This document shows, one piece after another, positions 9,766 to 22,200 of a stretch of 64,000 nucleotides of DNA. The position numbers were made by a program, and so were the translations under genes. The stretch is from Temnothorax longispinosus. Lineage: Eukaryota; Arthropoda; Insecta; Hymenoptera; Formicidae. The notes under the pieces were generated by a model. The model was not told the DNA's origin. It made no database searches and saw only the letters and a program-made list of their open reading frames with translations. Position 1 is the stretch's first letter; each line of letters begins with the position of its first letter. The stretch covers positions 3,844,001-3,908,000 of the forward strand of contig NC_092361.1 of the NCBI RefSeq assembly GCF_030848805.1. The letters are read 5' to 3'.

Positions 9766-11462
9766 CTGCGATATTCGCGAAATGCGAAAATATGATTGTT
9801 TTCGCGCGATTGCCCTCGCGACGCGCCTTTGGCCGAACAGGTATCGCGGAATACGTGTTTTTAAAAATATATATATCAATCACCCGAGCGAATATATATT
9901 ACGCAATAGATACTGAAGCAAATATAATGCATGCACAATTAATATGCCTTATTTTTACCAATTAAATGAGCCGGGACGCCACTCGTTCCGGAGCCGATCC
10001 GTACCGTGCCCGCCGCGATCAGGAAAGATAAAGATCGCCTGGAAAACTTGTTCGTCCCAACATAGAAATATTTCTCAATCTCTATTCGTTCCTAGCAACC
10101 ATCTGTCACATTTAAACGATATGTCTTAGATAATATGAATGCTTTTAATGATTGTCGGTTTAATAAATTGACACATAGAACACGACAAGTTTACACGAGA
10201 TAATTGAATAATAATACTTTAACATGTACCATTACTATATTATTACTGAAATCTATTATTACATACTTTTATTATTTTTATCAGAATTGTGTAATAATAT
10301 TAATTAATGCAAAATATACAATGCAAAACAATAGCTACATAAAGGAGAGCAATTTTATTCTGATTAATATATTTATAGTTATATTTATATAAAACAATGT
10401 TTATCACTACTTGCATTGAAAATGTGCGTTTAAGTGTTATCTCATTAAATTTTACAAAATAAGTAGTTTTAAACTTCTTCCATATGTTCATGACCATGAA
10501 ATATAATAAAAAATAATGACAAATATAAATATATATATATTTATAAGAAGTATAATTGTCCTAACATTTTGTAAAACATGTTCTTGGACACTTCTTTAAC
10601 TTATTAGTATATTAAAATTTACTTACACTATTCTTTCTTCTTCATCTACATACGAAGTTACAAATTATCTTCTTCATTTCTCAGTATTGTTATCCATTTG
10701 CTAACGCCCTTCTGATAACTCATTAGCAAAATAGATATCGACAAAATCATTTGTTGCGTTGTATACAAAACGCGTGGGTTTATATAACTCTAGAGAATTC
10801 ATGAGCTACTTGGAACTATTCTGGCTTAAAATCAGACTTAACATTTTTTTTTTAATTCATGGATTAAACGCAGGCCGGTGGATGGCCGAAGGAAGATCGG
10901 TGGAATAGACGCAGACCGGTGTTTTTTTTATCAGGAATTTAAGTACTCGTCAAAATGCTACAGATGAGCTATTCAGAACTATTTGGTTTTAAAGTTGGGT
11001 GTAAAGTTAGCACCCCATTTTTTAATTGCTTTTTTTTATAGTGTTAATCGCCGGAACTCTATTTAAATACATAAAAATACTTCTATACTCTTCGAAAAGA
11101 AGCTGGAACTCTAATCAGAACTATCGAATTTTTATATAGGGGTGTTATCTTCACACACCCGATGAACGCATGTATTTCGATTGAGCTCAGTTAGATTCTA
11201 GCAATCTGGTCCTAAGGTCGAATTCAATTTTTCGGAATTGCTATAGTCAAGTAAGTTTCCATCTGTTTTTACTGCCCATCTGCCGTTTTATTATCAGAAA
11301 CAGGCTTCTTATATTAGGCTTCTCAAATTAATCTCGTAACTAAAAATTCGTTCGTTGTTAATATAAACGAGATTGGCTTGCTTTGTGAACGCGAGAAAGT
11401 TAGTTGGTATTAGAGTTACGTAACAAATAAATGAGAAAGTATATTAAATATTAGCAACAAGG
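9766..11462 (+). mobile_element. Copy 3 of the ~1.7 kb non-coding repeat
   Basis: This is the most complete copy. It begins near ATATTCGCGAAATGCG and ends near TATTAGCAACAAGG, and shares all landmarks with copies 1 and 2, including two GCAG(G/A)CCGGTG repeats and the internal TTTAATTCATGGATTAAACG. No long frame is present. A non-autonomous DNA transposon or satellite-like segment is possible, but clear TIRs were not resolved. Confidence 0.75.
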
Positions 11463-11900
11463 CGAATATATATATATAGCGAATAATAGCGGATCGAATC
11501 TGCTGTCCTTCTTTTGAGTATTTTGCTGAAACTATAAAAATATTGTATAAAAATATTGAAAAAATATAAACTATCGCAGTGAAGAGTTATAAAAAGAGAA
11601 ACATAATTTTTCTACAATTTCTACACATGACGTTTGCAGAGTAAATGATGACGAGGGTTATCGATTACGTCTGGGAAGTAATGAACGACATCGTACCTAC
11701 CGCTTTAGCTTTTGAATAATCACTTTTATTTTTTATCCTTATCAATATTAAACAACGTATATAGTTACGTAAGGGTATATATATTACATGGAAAATTTTG
11801 TCCTTCTCGTGCGCATATATCTTCCCGAGATACCTCGAGTGCCCACCACCCGACCGTCCCGAGAGAAAAAAAGTATATCGTCGCACATGCATCATTCACT

Positions 11901-11905
<5 letters not shown>

Positions 11906-11959
<54 letters not shown>

Positions 11960-11970
11960 TCTCTCTCTCG
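11906..11970. repeat. (CT)n microsatellite with impure flank
   Basis: A long CT run followed by interrupted CT/CTTT sequence to about 12050. It produces artificial Ser/Leu-rich open frames. Confidence 0.9.
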
Positions 11971-14900
11971 CTGTTTTTTTCTTTCTTTTTCATACTCTTC
12001 CTTTTATCCCTTTTCTCTCTCCCTCTCTCTCTCTTTCTCTTTCTCTGCTTCTATTAAGGACAAGAAAGATTCTTTTCTTTTATGTCTGGCTTTTTCCCGG
12101 CAAACGAGAAAAATGGCATTCTCGCGGAATTTCCGATCTTGAAGGACGCTTTTGCATTTCCATTTTTCAGACGACGCACGTGAGTCGCCGGTGTGGCTTC
12201 CTTCTCCGAGAACTCGTAATTTCGGATCTTCCCGGGTCATTCGCGCGTCTATTCACGCGAGCGCGGATCGACCCGCGAGAACGATGCACTCTTGCAAATC
12301 CGCTGTGGAGTCAAGAGCGACGTGAAATTGTGCGTGGCGCGTGTTACACGCCGCAAAATTGCTTACGTAGGAGATTGAAATTGCTAGCAGTTAATTTAAT
12401 ATTAATATCGCCCGCTTTTCGCAATGTCGTTCGCCGTATATCCATGTCGAAGGTATTAACAATAATGCGCAGCGCGTCGGGTGCAATCTCCGAGACGAAT
12501 TTCGTCGACTCTGTCGTGTACGTACCGTTGCACACATACGAGATATTTTGGTTGCGTACTTTTAGAATGACGAGGACATGATGCAATCTCCTTGTATTTT
12601 CATCTGTTCGCAGAACGGAGTTTTGGAGAAAAGAAAAATAGAAAACAAATCGTTTGTGCACCGATTCGCTCGTTGCGGTGCCGTATTCTCAACATTCGTA
12701 TAGAACTGTATTATTATATTGTATCCCACTAAATTAATTTTTCGCTATAAGATAAGTGACTCTTAGATCCCTGTCATTCTTTAGTGCGTTTTCACTTTCA
12801 CGGAGAACGTGTATCTTCGTTAGCCTTCCATTCGTACATTTATACGAGTACGCGCTCGCAATTATAATCGGAATTGCTTTTCAGTGGCTGATCGCTTATT
12901 CTATCGTTACATATCGCACTTCCAACGGAAAAGAAGTAGAAGAATTATCGCGAGTATCACAAGTCGATTTTTCACAAAATCGCGTTTAGAGAGGGAATAA
13001 AATATAATTACTTAACTTGTTCATTATTGCCAAGTATATACACAACTATAGTACCACCGTTCACGTCGCTCTCTCACCTTATATCATGTTGGAGATTGTC
13101 CCTCTTAAAAAAAAAAAAGACAAACGGCGATTTTGCAGGTGTCACTTTCCTCGACTGAAAGTGCGATAATTCTCCGCGTCGTGCCTTCTGGTGGGAGCTA
13201 ATACTTTCAACTTACAGCCGTCGAAACTCTCAAGGTATTCCGCAGCGAGTTACTGCGACTTCAAGGTACACACGTGACATCTGCGCGGAATCCGCCGATC
13301 TCGGTACAAAACCTCGAATTAAACGTCCGGTAAAGATGTTCGATATATAGATATTCCAGTTCCTAATTCCTCGGACATTTTGCGAACGTCTTAGCGGATG
13401 TTTCTCGGACTTTTACGTCGTCCAGATCGTTTCAGCTTTTTTTTACAGAGCAGAGATATTTTACTGGCGTTCCTCCGGCTTAAAATTTACTTCGCGGTTT
13501 TGTACCTCGATCGACGTAGTCCCGCCACCTTGTGCAATAGGCCATTTCCTCCTATCTAAGAATACGAAAGACTAACTAAAAGGGTAAAGAGTAAAACGCC
13601 GCGTTCTCCTCGTCGTTCTGCTATTAGCCTCGCATGTAGTCCTATCCTCCCGAGATACATCGAGACACGCAATCTCAATGGATCTACTGCTCGCTAATAA
13701 TATTCGCATAGGTAGCATACTTGATTTGACAGGCTGAAGAATACGAGGAAACTATATCGTCCGCGAAGTTTTAATGTTATTAACTTTAAAATTTGATCGA
13801 ACAGATTTGGGAAGGTATATCGGTTAAAAGATGTTACTTTTCAATTATTTATTCATGATAATAAAAACCATACTCAATTTGCGTTTATAACTTTCGGAAT
13901 GTAATTTTTGCAAATCGTAAACCGACTTTTAGTGAGACTTAAATAAATTACATTAAATAATAAATAGAGAATTAAATAAATTTGACAATGCGACATAGCT
14001 CCTTCGTCAGCTTCGCCCTTTCAACCGCCATGTATTTTTGTCCGTTTTAAGGAAGGGATCTCTAACGTCTCGTCTAACGTCTGGATAGATGTGTACAGGC
14101 ACTGTTCTTTCACAGAGTAAACTCCCGTCCGTCGAGGATCGCGATAGCGCGATTCTGCAGCAGACAGAACGGATATTCAGAGAAATTTTGCTTACAGATC
14201 GCAAACGCGTCACGTCACCGGGAGAGCAGGCGTGCGATTTGCCTTGATCGCTAATTTTACTTTATATATAAATATTCTCGATAAATGTTCTCGAAGTTGC
14301 TCAGCAGTATTTTTCAATCCATTGAACATATACGTACTATATACATAACGGTCAAACTTTGTGCTTTGTTTCAGAAAAGTACCGTGCAAATATATTGAAT
14401 TATATATATCACGCGAGATTTATGATCCAAGTTTTTCGCTGTACATTTCACGGTGACGTGAACTCGGTGCAATCAAACAGTTCTCTAAGATATCCGCGAC
14501 ATTATTACAGGGGTAAAGGATCAAGATAAAAAGGAAAGGAACAAATGCATTGCATTGCAAAAGCGAAATTCGCGCCTGCGCTCCGTCTAGTAAGATTCGA
14601 CCAGAATATTTGGCCATTTAATTTTTTTCTTAATACAGCTTTAACTTTGGACTTTGGACGCAACTTTTCCGCAGTTCTTGAGTTCCATTTAATTAGGTTA
14701 AAATTTCACTAAAAAATTTAATCTGTTGACTCTAGAGTTTCGGTCAAATTTAGATGAAGAGCGAGGAGAAAGACACTAATTTTTTTTTACTTTAAACAAC
14801 GGACTTCAAACTAATTAATATCGTGACCGCGAGCGTAGATGCGAATTTGCGACCTCCCTGATATGTATCACCTAAAAAATCGAACAGTCTCGTGTAGAAA

Positions 14901-15439
14901 GTATTCTACGTATAAAGTACTACACGTATTCTGCGCGATACGCGTGTCGCGTCGTGTCGACGTACGCGGTGGCGTAGGCTAACTTTGCGATCACGCGACG
15001 TTTCCGCGACTGACGCGCGCCGCGAATGTGTGCAGGACTGATATGTGTGAAAGGATCACCCCGATCGATATGTAGAGAATAAAAAGCGAGAACCAAGCTC
15101 TCGACCTGCCCCTGTAGCGTGTCGAGTATCTCCCTTTTCGATCCTCGAATCAATTTTCACGCTTGGAACGCGAAACGATCGACGTTCATCGTCGTCCTTA
15201 GAGATGTACAGTGTTTCGATCACAGAGAGTATATGTGTATATATATTTGTGTATATATATAGATATATATGTGTGTACATATATATATTTTTTTTCCTCT
15301 TTCCTCGCGAGATTAATCAGAATCCCACCGGTTCTGCTGAAAGACCCGTGCGCGATAAACTAAAGGTGGATCAGAGTGAACGATCGATTTTCGAACAAAC
15401 TCACCCTTAATGCGATAAGTGAGATATATGAGTTACAAT

Positions 15440-15850
15440 ACACGTGAATGTATGTAATAAAAATTGGAAAAATTTCTGTAATGGAAATATCCCCAGGTGG
15501 AAAAATGTCTCAAGAATTTTTCATATTATTAATCAGAATTTTTATAAAAATTTTTCAGAATGCTCAAAATTTTTTTAGATTTTTTATACGAATTGGAAAG
15601 TTTTTCAAAAAAACTCAGAAATAAATAAGAATAAAATATTTCACTTTTTTCCCGCCAACATATCTTTGTAGAAATCTGAATAAATATGTGAAAATCTGTA
15701 TAATTTATATGGATACTGAAATATTCAGAAAATTCTCATCCAATTATTTCTGAAAGTATCTGAGAAATGTTATATATTTTTACAGAATTTTTCATAAATC
15801 TCAATTCTTACAAAATTTCTGAGACACTATAAGAAATTTTTTACACCACG
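15440..15850. repeat. AT-rich dispersed repeat, second copy near 61.2 kb
   Basis: The stretch beginning GTGGAAAAATGTCTCAAGAA (from 15497), with TATTATTAATCAGAATTT, recurs at 61184-61310 with scattered mismatches. Internally it repeats AATTTCTGA/TTTTTCAGAA-like words. It is probably a non-autonomous element; no coding capacity was seen. Confidence 0.6.
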
Positions 15851-17695
15851 GTCACGCGCGGACACCCGTTAAAAATTTTCCTTCCAATGACTGTTTGCTC
15901 TTCTCTTCTCTTTCAAACACTGAACGACGTCTCGTTTTTCAATAATTTAATTATCAGTAATATGGTCGAATCAACTTATTTATTCGTATCGTAATTTGTC
16001 GATCGTCAGCACCCTGAGCCCTCCCTATCGTCGCCTCGTCGTCGAATTCGCCGTTCACGTGGGAAAGGGACGCGGTATGTTGGGCGACTCGAGAGCCGCG
16101 GGACGATTTCCGCACACGGAGATGCGGACGCGAGCCTAACGAAGTAGTAAAAGTGGCGGAGCAGCTGGACGAAAGTAAATACAGACACGAGAAGAAATGT
16201 TTCGCGAAAGCGATCGCGGGGAGCGGTCGTCGTACCTGCCAACGACCTACGCCCGTCCAAAACGTTCGAGCGATCGACGCGTCGCGACGACGCATCGACG
16301 CTCGCCTGGAAGATGCACGATCGAATGTCGAATAGTATGCAACGACGCATGTCTCCGTTACGAGCGAAACGACGAAAAATGAGGATACCAGCGTAGCTTC
16401 GGATGTTTCTCGTGAAGAAAAAAAAACCCCCGATCTCGAAATAATGAAAGTTATTTGAGTCAAAGCACGTGTACAAGCGACTTCTGGTCGCGCATTTACT
16501 TGATTGCCCCGCAATGCCCAATCGATAAGCATTCCGCGTTGTGGCTTTTTTCGCATTTTATCACGGTCGCGTGTCGTGCCTCCTTGGAATATCTCGCAGA
16601 TTACTTGGCGAGACGGTCGATCGTCGCGATTGATCTCTCGGAATTTAATAACGCGAACGAGAGATGTCGTCGATAGGTATTAACAAAGGGAATCGAGAGA
16701 TTAAAGCGAGGATCAGCCTCGGTATACAGCACGTACTCTCGGTTGTCTTGGATTATCTCGACTCGGGCTAATTGGAGCTGCACTCGTGGTTGTGAATAAG
16801 TAATCGCGGCGACGCGCTCAACGGCATAACATTCTCGCTCGTATCGGAGACACGCGGTCGCGCATCCCCCCGACCGTAATTACTCGGGAGTATCGAAGGC
16901 TATCCTCGATTCATCGCGCGGAACACACTAGCGGACAGAGAAGCACAATGGACTTGTGCACGTACGTACGGAGAAACGGTTTGTCTCGAAACACCGAAGA
17001 GATATGTACACGAAAACGAAATCTTATCTCGCGTCGTCTCCCGTCTACCATCGATATTCTTAATCCCGCAAGAAATTGGACGAATTGTAAAGTCGATCGA
17101 GAGGAGAACTCGTTTCTTCGAAAACTAAACCATCCACAGCCTCTGTTCTTCCTTCTGTTCTCTTCGAAATTTATCCCAATACGTATCTCGACTCCGAACG
17201 AGAAATTGATTTTCCTGATCCTTGTAATAAACAGAGGCAGGAGAATAGATGCCAATTAACGGAGACGAGATCAAAATTTTTCGCGATTTCGGAAAGTAAA
17301 TCGCCCCGATATTTTTCGATACATCTAATCGTCTCTGCAGCGAGCTTAATTAATCGTACTCGCTCTCAATCCTTCGTTGGGAGGCGACGCGCGCTTAAAT
17401 TCTAGATAATTTATACAAATTGCGTGTAAATTAATAATCAAAGAATTTACTCGAGGTAAGACGTATGTAAGTATTGTAGTAAGCTTAGATATACGATTAT
17501 AATATGTTAGACTAAACTTCTTTTTTTTTCTTCTTTTTGGGAAAGATTAAAGTTAGGCAAAAGATGACGTTTTTCTTGTTTTTTTCCTTTTTTTCATTAA
17601 AGTATTCTCTTCTACGGATTCTTTCTCTCTCACACACACACTCTTTTCTTATTCATTATTTTCTCAGGCACGCCTCGCTCTTTCTTCTACTTTCT

Positions 17696-17699
<4 letters not shown>

Positions 17700-17739
<40 letters not shown>
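17700..17739. repeat. (CT)n microsatellite
   Basis: An uninterrupted TC/CT run within a pyrimidine-rich tract (about 17520-17800). Confidence 0.9.
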
Positions 17740-17744
<5 letters not shown>

Positions 17745-18824
17745 ATTCTCACTTTTGTTTCTCATTCGTCCTCTCGCTCCGACGACACACCTCATTCTCA
17801 TCTCGCACTCGTTTCCCATTCGCAGACTAGCGATAAATTTGAACTTATATTAGCAGTTAGAGCGCTCTCTTGGAAAACACAAGTTTCGCCTTATACTAAT
17901 AATGGTAATGGTCTCTTCATTTTTCTTCTTGCGTCTCCCCTCCCACTTTTCTTTCGTTCTCCCCCCGCAGCCCTTACTCTCTTAACCCGTTGTCCCGTTT
18001 TCACCCCCTAACCTTTTTTTTCGCCTGTGACCTCGTCAACGACGGTACTATACAACTAGGATAATAAATATTGCCGCAAAATTATTTGCTACATTCGTCC
18101 CAAGTAGTCAACAAGTCCGACCCCCGGAGTATCGCGGTTCTTGGTCTTCTCGTTTACGTAACCGACTAAATTTCTCCCCGACGATCCCCACGTCTCCGAC
18201 GTCGCGCATTATACTTCGTAAGAAAAGATGAAACTTTCCAGCGGACGATCAAGCGTCAACGGAATCTTCAAAGTGACCGACTTATTTCTTATAGTCAGTT
18301 TATAACTGTATCAACGAGCGCAAACTCTCGTAAAATTAAAACTTAGAAATGAAAAATGTACAAGAATAATAAACCTTCAAAGAAAGGAGCGCAATTACAA
18401 AAAAATATTACAGCTGATTCTGAAGCAAGTTTCCTTGTAAAAAAATTATATGGGAGTCTGAAAAAAGCCTAAAAAATCGGCGATTAATTTCAACCGCAGT
18501 TCAACTTATTCTTTGTTTTTTTAAACGAATTTAATTCCCGATAATCTATCGAACGTTTCTTAAAATAATCTTTTTGAGCGTATTGAACTCTCGATAATCG
18601 TCGACAGCTTGTCGCGCGCCGAAAGAACTTCTCCTCCAAGTTCGAATTCAAAACCGCCGCGATCCCCGAGGAGTCTGATTTCACTGGTAATCATCCGATG
18701 CCAGTCGCACGCGCGCGCGCAAACGTGTCGTCAGGTGTATGTGGTAATAATAACTCTCTTCCCCTCCCTACTCGTGTGTTAAGTATACATTAATATCCGT
18801 TCTCGGTACCGCGCGCGGTGCTCC

Positions 18825-19210
18825 TCAATCGTCCCAGGAGGGGAAGCTATCCTGATCGATGAACAGGTGCTTGCCCGTCGTTGACGCGGTTTGGTCGATG
18901 CGGCGGCCGCTCTCCGCCGTCCCCGCTTGTCTCTGCTGATGACCGCCGATGCTGATGTGCTGCTGCTGGTTCGGCGTGCCGCCGAAGTTCGTGCTGCCGA
19001 ACACCGGCTGGCCGAACGCGTCCAGCTGCTGGCCCTCGTAGATGCTGCGGTCCGGCGTGTACTGCTTCTGCTGCTGCCGGTGATGATCGGTCACGGTCAG
19101 CTCGATGTTGCCGGCCGTGCCGCCGACGACGATATCGTCGACGTTCTCCGACGCGTTTGCCTCCTCCAGGCTACTGTTCTTGATACCGTACTGGAAGTAC
19201 ATGATGAAAC
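18825..19210 (-). CDS. CAT4-like exon 13 (terminal), residues 697-824 and stop
   Basis: Starts GFIMYFQYGIKNSSLEEA (end of the last TM and start of the tail), then a long Gln/Gly-rich cytosolic tail ending DSFPSWDD and a stop at 18827-18825. Acceptor GCCATCAG. Strong CpG and GC content here generates an antisense open frame (18891-19214), which is a shadow. Confidence 0.92.
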
Positions 19211-22200
19211 CTGATGGCAGATACAAGGAGCAGTGTTTCGACTGATCGTGAGATTCGCAGGAAGGAATAAAAAAAATATATAAAGTATTATCATTTCAAA
19301 GATTGGATAGAAGCGAATGAAGAAAATAGATATAATTAAGTCAGATCGCGCTTTTGTTCATAAATATTTCCGCTCATGGATAGTTTGAAAAAGAAACTTT
19401 ATATTTAACATGAATATAAGTTTGTACCGAGAGTCATCCAGACTGTAAACCTAACAAGGGTGAGGATACTGAGCTTGAAGATGAGATAAATGTTGACGGT
19501 AACGGCGATCGCGGGGACGAAGGGTAAGCCTGGAGTCATGAACATTACGCTGCTCCTAAAACAAAAAGGATAATGCAGGGAGTTAGCACTTAGATCATTA
19601 AACCATTTTATGGATACGCTTCGCAGTTTGCGAATTACGCGGGATTGAAAATTACGATCGAATAATCCTATTACCTATTTTGCGGCTTTCTACTGATGAC
19701 GAGAAGTATACCGATTATGGCAAAGAAAAATAAAAATAGTAGTATCGTTGTAAATGTTCCCATGTTACCTGAAAGAAAAAAGATGTGAAATCTCGATCGA
19801 GATACGTTTACAGCGTCTCGTGAAATTAATCATGTAAATGAAAAAAGTTTTCAAAATTATTTGGAATATTGTGTTTCAGAATTATATCTCTAATATTATA
19901 TGAGTTAATTTATTACACTCTTTTTCTTTTTCTTATTGTATAGAATATTTGATCAATTTCATGAGAAATTGTATTTGTTAATACATTAAAAACAGCGTAA
20001 ATTTCTCACCCATCCCACAGACGATAATCAAGTCAAAAATAAGGATCAAGATATATAAGATCCCAACGAGCTTCATGACGTAACGTCCTGACGCCTCTGT
20101 CGCAGGACCTCTGTCCACCCACGGGAATATTGCAGGACAAAGGTATTGCGCCGCCTACGAAGTGTCACGATTTATTAGCTTCGTAATAATCGCACGGTCC
20201 TTCGGTTAAGAAATATTTTACGTGCAATTCTTTATATATATAAAAATTAGAACAATATTCAATAATACAAAAATTTTGTTCGTTATCCGCACTTCAAGCA
20301 TCAATTGACTAAATGCATCAGAAACTTTAAATCTTAGAAAAGAATGTATTCAGAATTGATCAATTATATTAAAATTCTAAAAGTACAATAAAAAAATTTT
20401 CTAAATTTTTATGAAGTAAATTTAGCTTCGAAAACCTAGCATTTTAAAAGTAGTTCTGATTCTCCCTTTTTCGCATTGAGGGAATCTGATAAAGTAAAGA
20501 CGTTTGTATAACTACCGTGTGGTAGGAAACTGAGGTACATGCGTCCATGTGAGGAAAAATCGAAGGAGGTCGAAAAATTGAAAAATACCGAAAAAATCGA
20601 AGGATGCCGAAAAATCGTAGGAGACCGAAAATTGAAGGAAGCCGACAAATTGAAGGAAGCGGAAAGATCGAAAGAAACCGAAGAATTGAAGGAAACCGAC
20701 AAATTGAAAGAAGCCGTAAAATCAATGGAGGCCGAAAAATCGAAGGTGACTGAAAGTTGAAGGAAGCCGACAAATTGAAGGAGGACGAAAAATCGAAAAA
20801 AGCCGAAAAATTGAAGGTAGTTGAAAAATTAAAGGAGGCAGAGTAATTAAAGGACGTCGAAATTAAAGGACGTCGAAGGAAGCAGAAAAACTAAAGGAGG
20901 CCGAAAAGTAAAGCAGGTCGAAAAATCGAAGGAAGCCGAAAAATTGAGAAATGCCGAAAAATTAAAGGAGACCGAAAAATTGAAGGAAGCCGAAGAACGG
21001 AAGAAAGCCGAAAAATTAAAGGAGATCGAAAAATTGAAGGAAGCCGAAAAATTAAGGGAAGCCGAAAAATCAAAGGAGGCCGAAAAATTGAAGGAAGTCG
21101 AAGAATTGAAGGAAGTCGAAAATTAAAGGAAGCTGAAGAATCGATAAAATAGTTGAAGGAGACCGCATACGTATTGAAGGAACATTTTTCTGTTTTTATT
21201 GTTGTAGAAGGCGCTGAGCCTGGAGGTGAGGTACGACAGGAGACGGAGGACACGAGTCAGAAGGAAGATAAGAGGAAAAGCTCGCAAACAAGACAGATGG
21301 AAGGAAACAGAGGGGTGAGCTACAGGAACTGTAAGGAGCAGAAGGAAGGATACGGAGGAAGATGTTAATAGGGTTAATAAGGGGAAGGGTTAAATAATTC
21401 TGTGAGGTCGCATAATGGCCAGATTGTTTTGGGAATTGAATGCTATAAAATGTAAAGGTTTTTGGGCCCGTTTTTACTGAAAAAAAAAAAAACGCCTTTC
21501 TTGGCACATAGCTGAGATAAAGTCGTATAAAACTACCGTGTGGAAATCTAATATAAAACAAAAAGTCATTCGTATTGGATAAATAATCGGGCGGGATCCT
21601 ATCGTTTATTGAATATACCACGACTGGGTGACCTTATTCCACCGATCGATCGCTCTTCGATTACTAATCACTACCTGCAGCCGACGCTGTAGATAATTCA
21701 ACGGTGGCCCTATGATCGGCGTGTTTCCGGGATACTGATGAGCGCTACCGCAACTCGAGGCGGCCGCGGCCGCGTGCACGCTGCCGTAGAATTTGTTCTC
21801 CGTTCTGTCGCTGACGAGATACTGATCGTCCTTACCCAATCCGACCTCGTCCTCCTCGCCGCCGTACGTGTCGTCTGAATCCGGCGACGAGCTGTTGGCC
21901 CTCCTCACCCGCCGCACCTGGAACGGCGCGACGCTAATTTCAAAATTGCGCAATCTCGCTTTAGTCCATTCCAGCAGCCCGTTACGCGGTTGATCCAATT
22001 TTCTTCGTCAACGTAGCAACGGGGGAAGAAATTCCCCGTTTTAAAAAGGGGAAAAGACTGGAATGCCGTTATCTTGAAAAATTTAATGGCAAAAGAGATA
22101 AATTTTTGCCTCTTATATACCTAATAAAAAGTTTTTCACTATATTGAAATATAAGAAGAAAAATTCGGGAAGAAAGAAAAGAAAATTATGTTGCAAGAAA

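Larger units (their letters stand above)
11463..18824. other. No supported gene; region downstream of the transporter stop
   Basis: No recognisable protein was found on either strand. Long open frames at 11712-12581 and 15954-16556 are driven by CT tracts or CpG-rich sequence and carry no domain. The transporter 3' UTR must lie at the right end of this stretch. A possible minus-strand polyadenylation signal (plus TTTATT) is at about 15976, too far away to assign with confidence. Confidence 0.55.

Noticed and set aside
11712..12581. 289-codon plus-strand open frame
   Set aside because: It is carried by a long CT microsatellite (Ser/Leu runs) with no domain and no splice or start context; composition artefact.
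15954..16556. 200- and 171-codon minus-strand frames
   Set aside because: Overlapping frames in CpG-rich sequence with no recognisable motif, and the plus strand is open in the same place.
18891..19214. 107-codon plus-strand frame
   Set aside because: Antisense shadow of the GC-rich final transporter exon.
20944..21126. Lys/Glu-rich coiled-coil-like frame
   Set aside because: Fully explained by the 18-bp minisatellite; both strands are open for the same reason.
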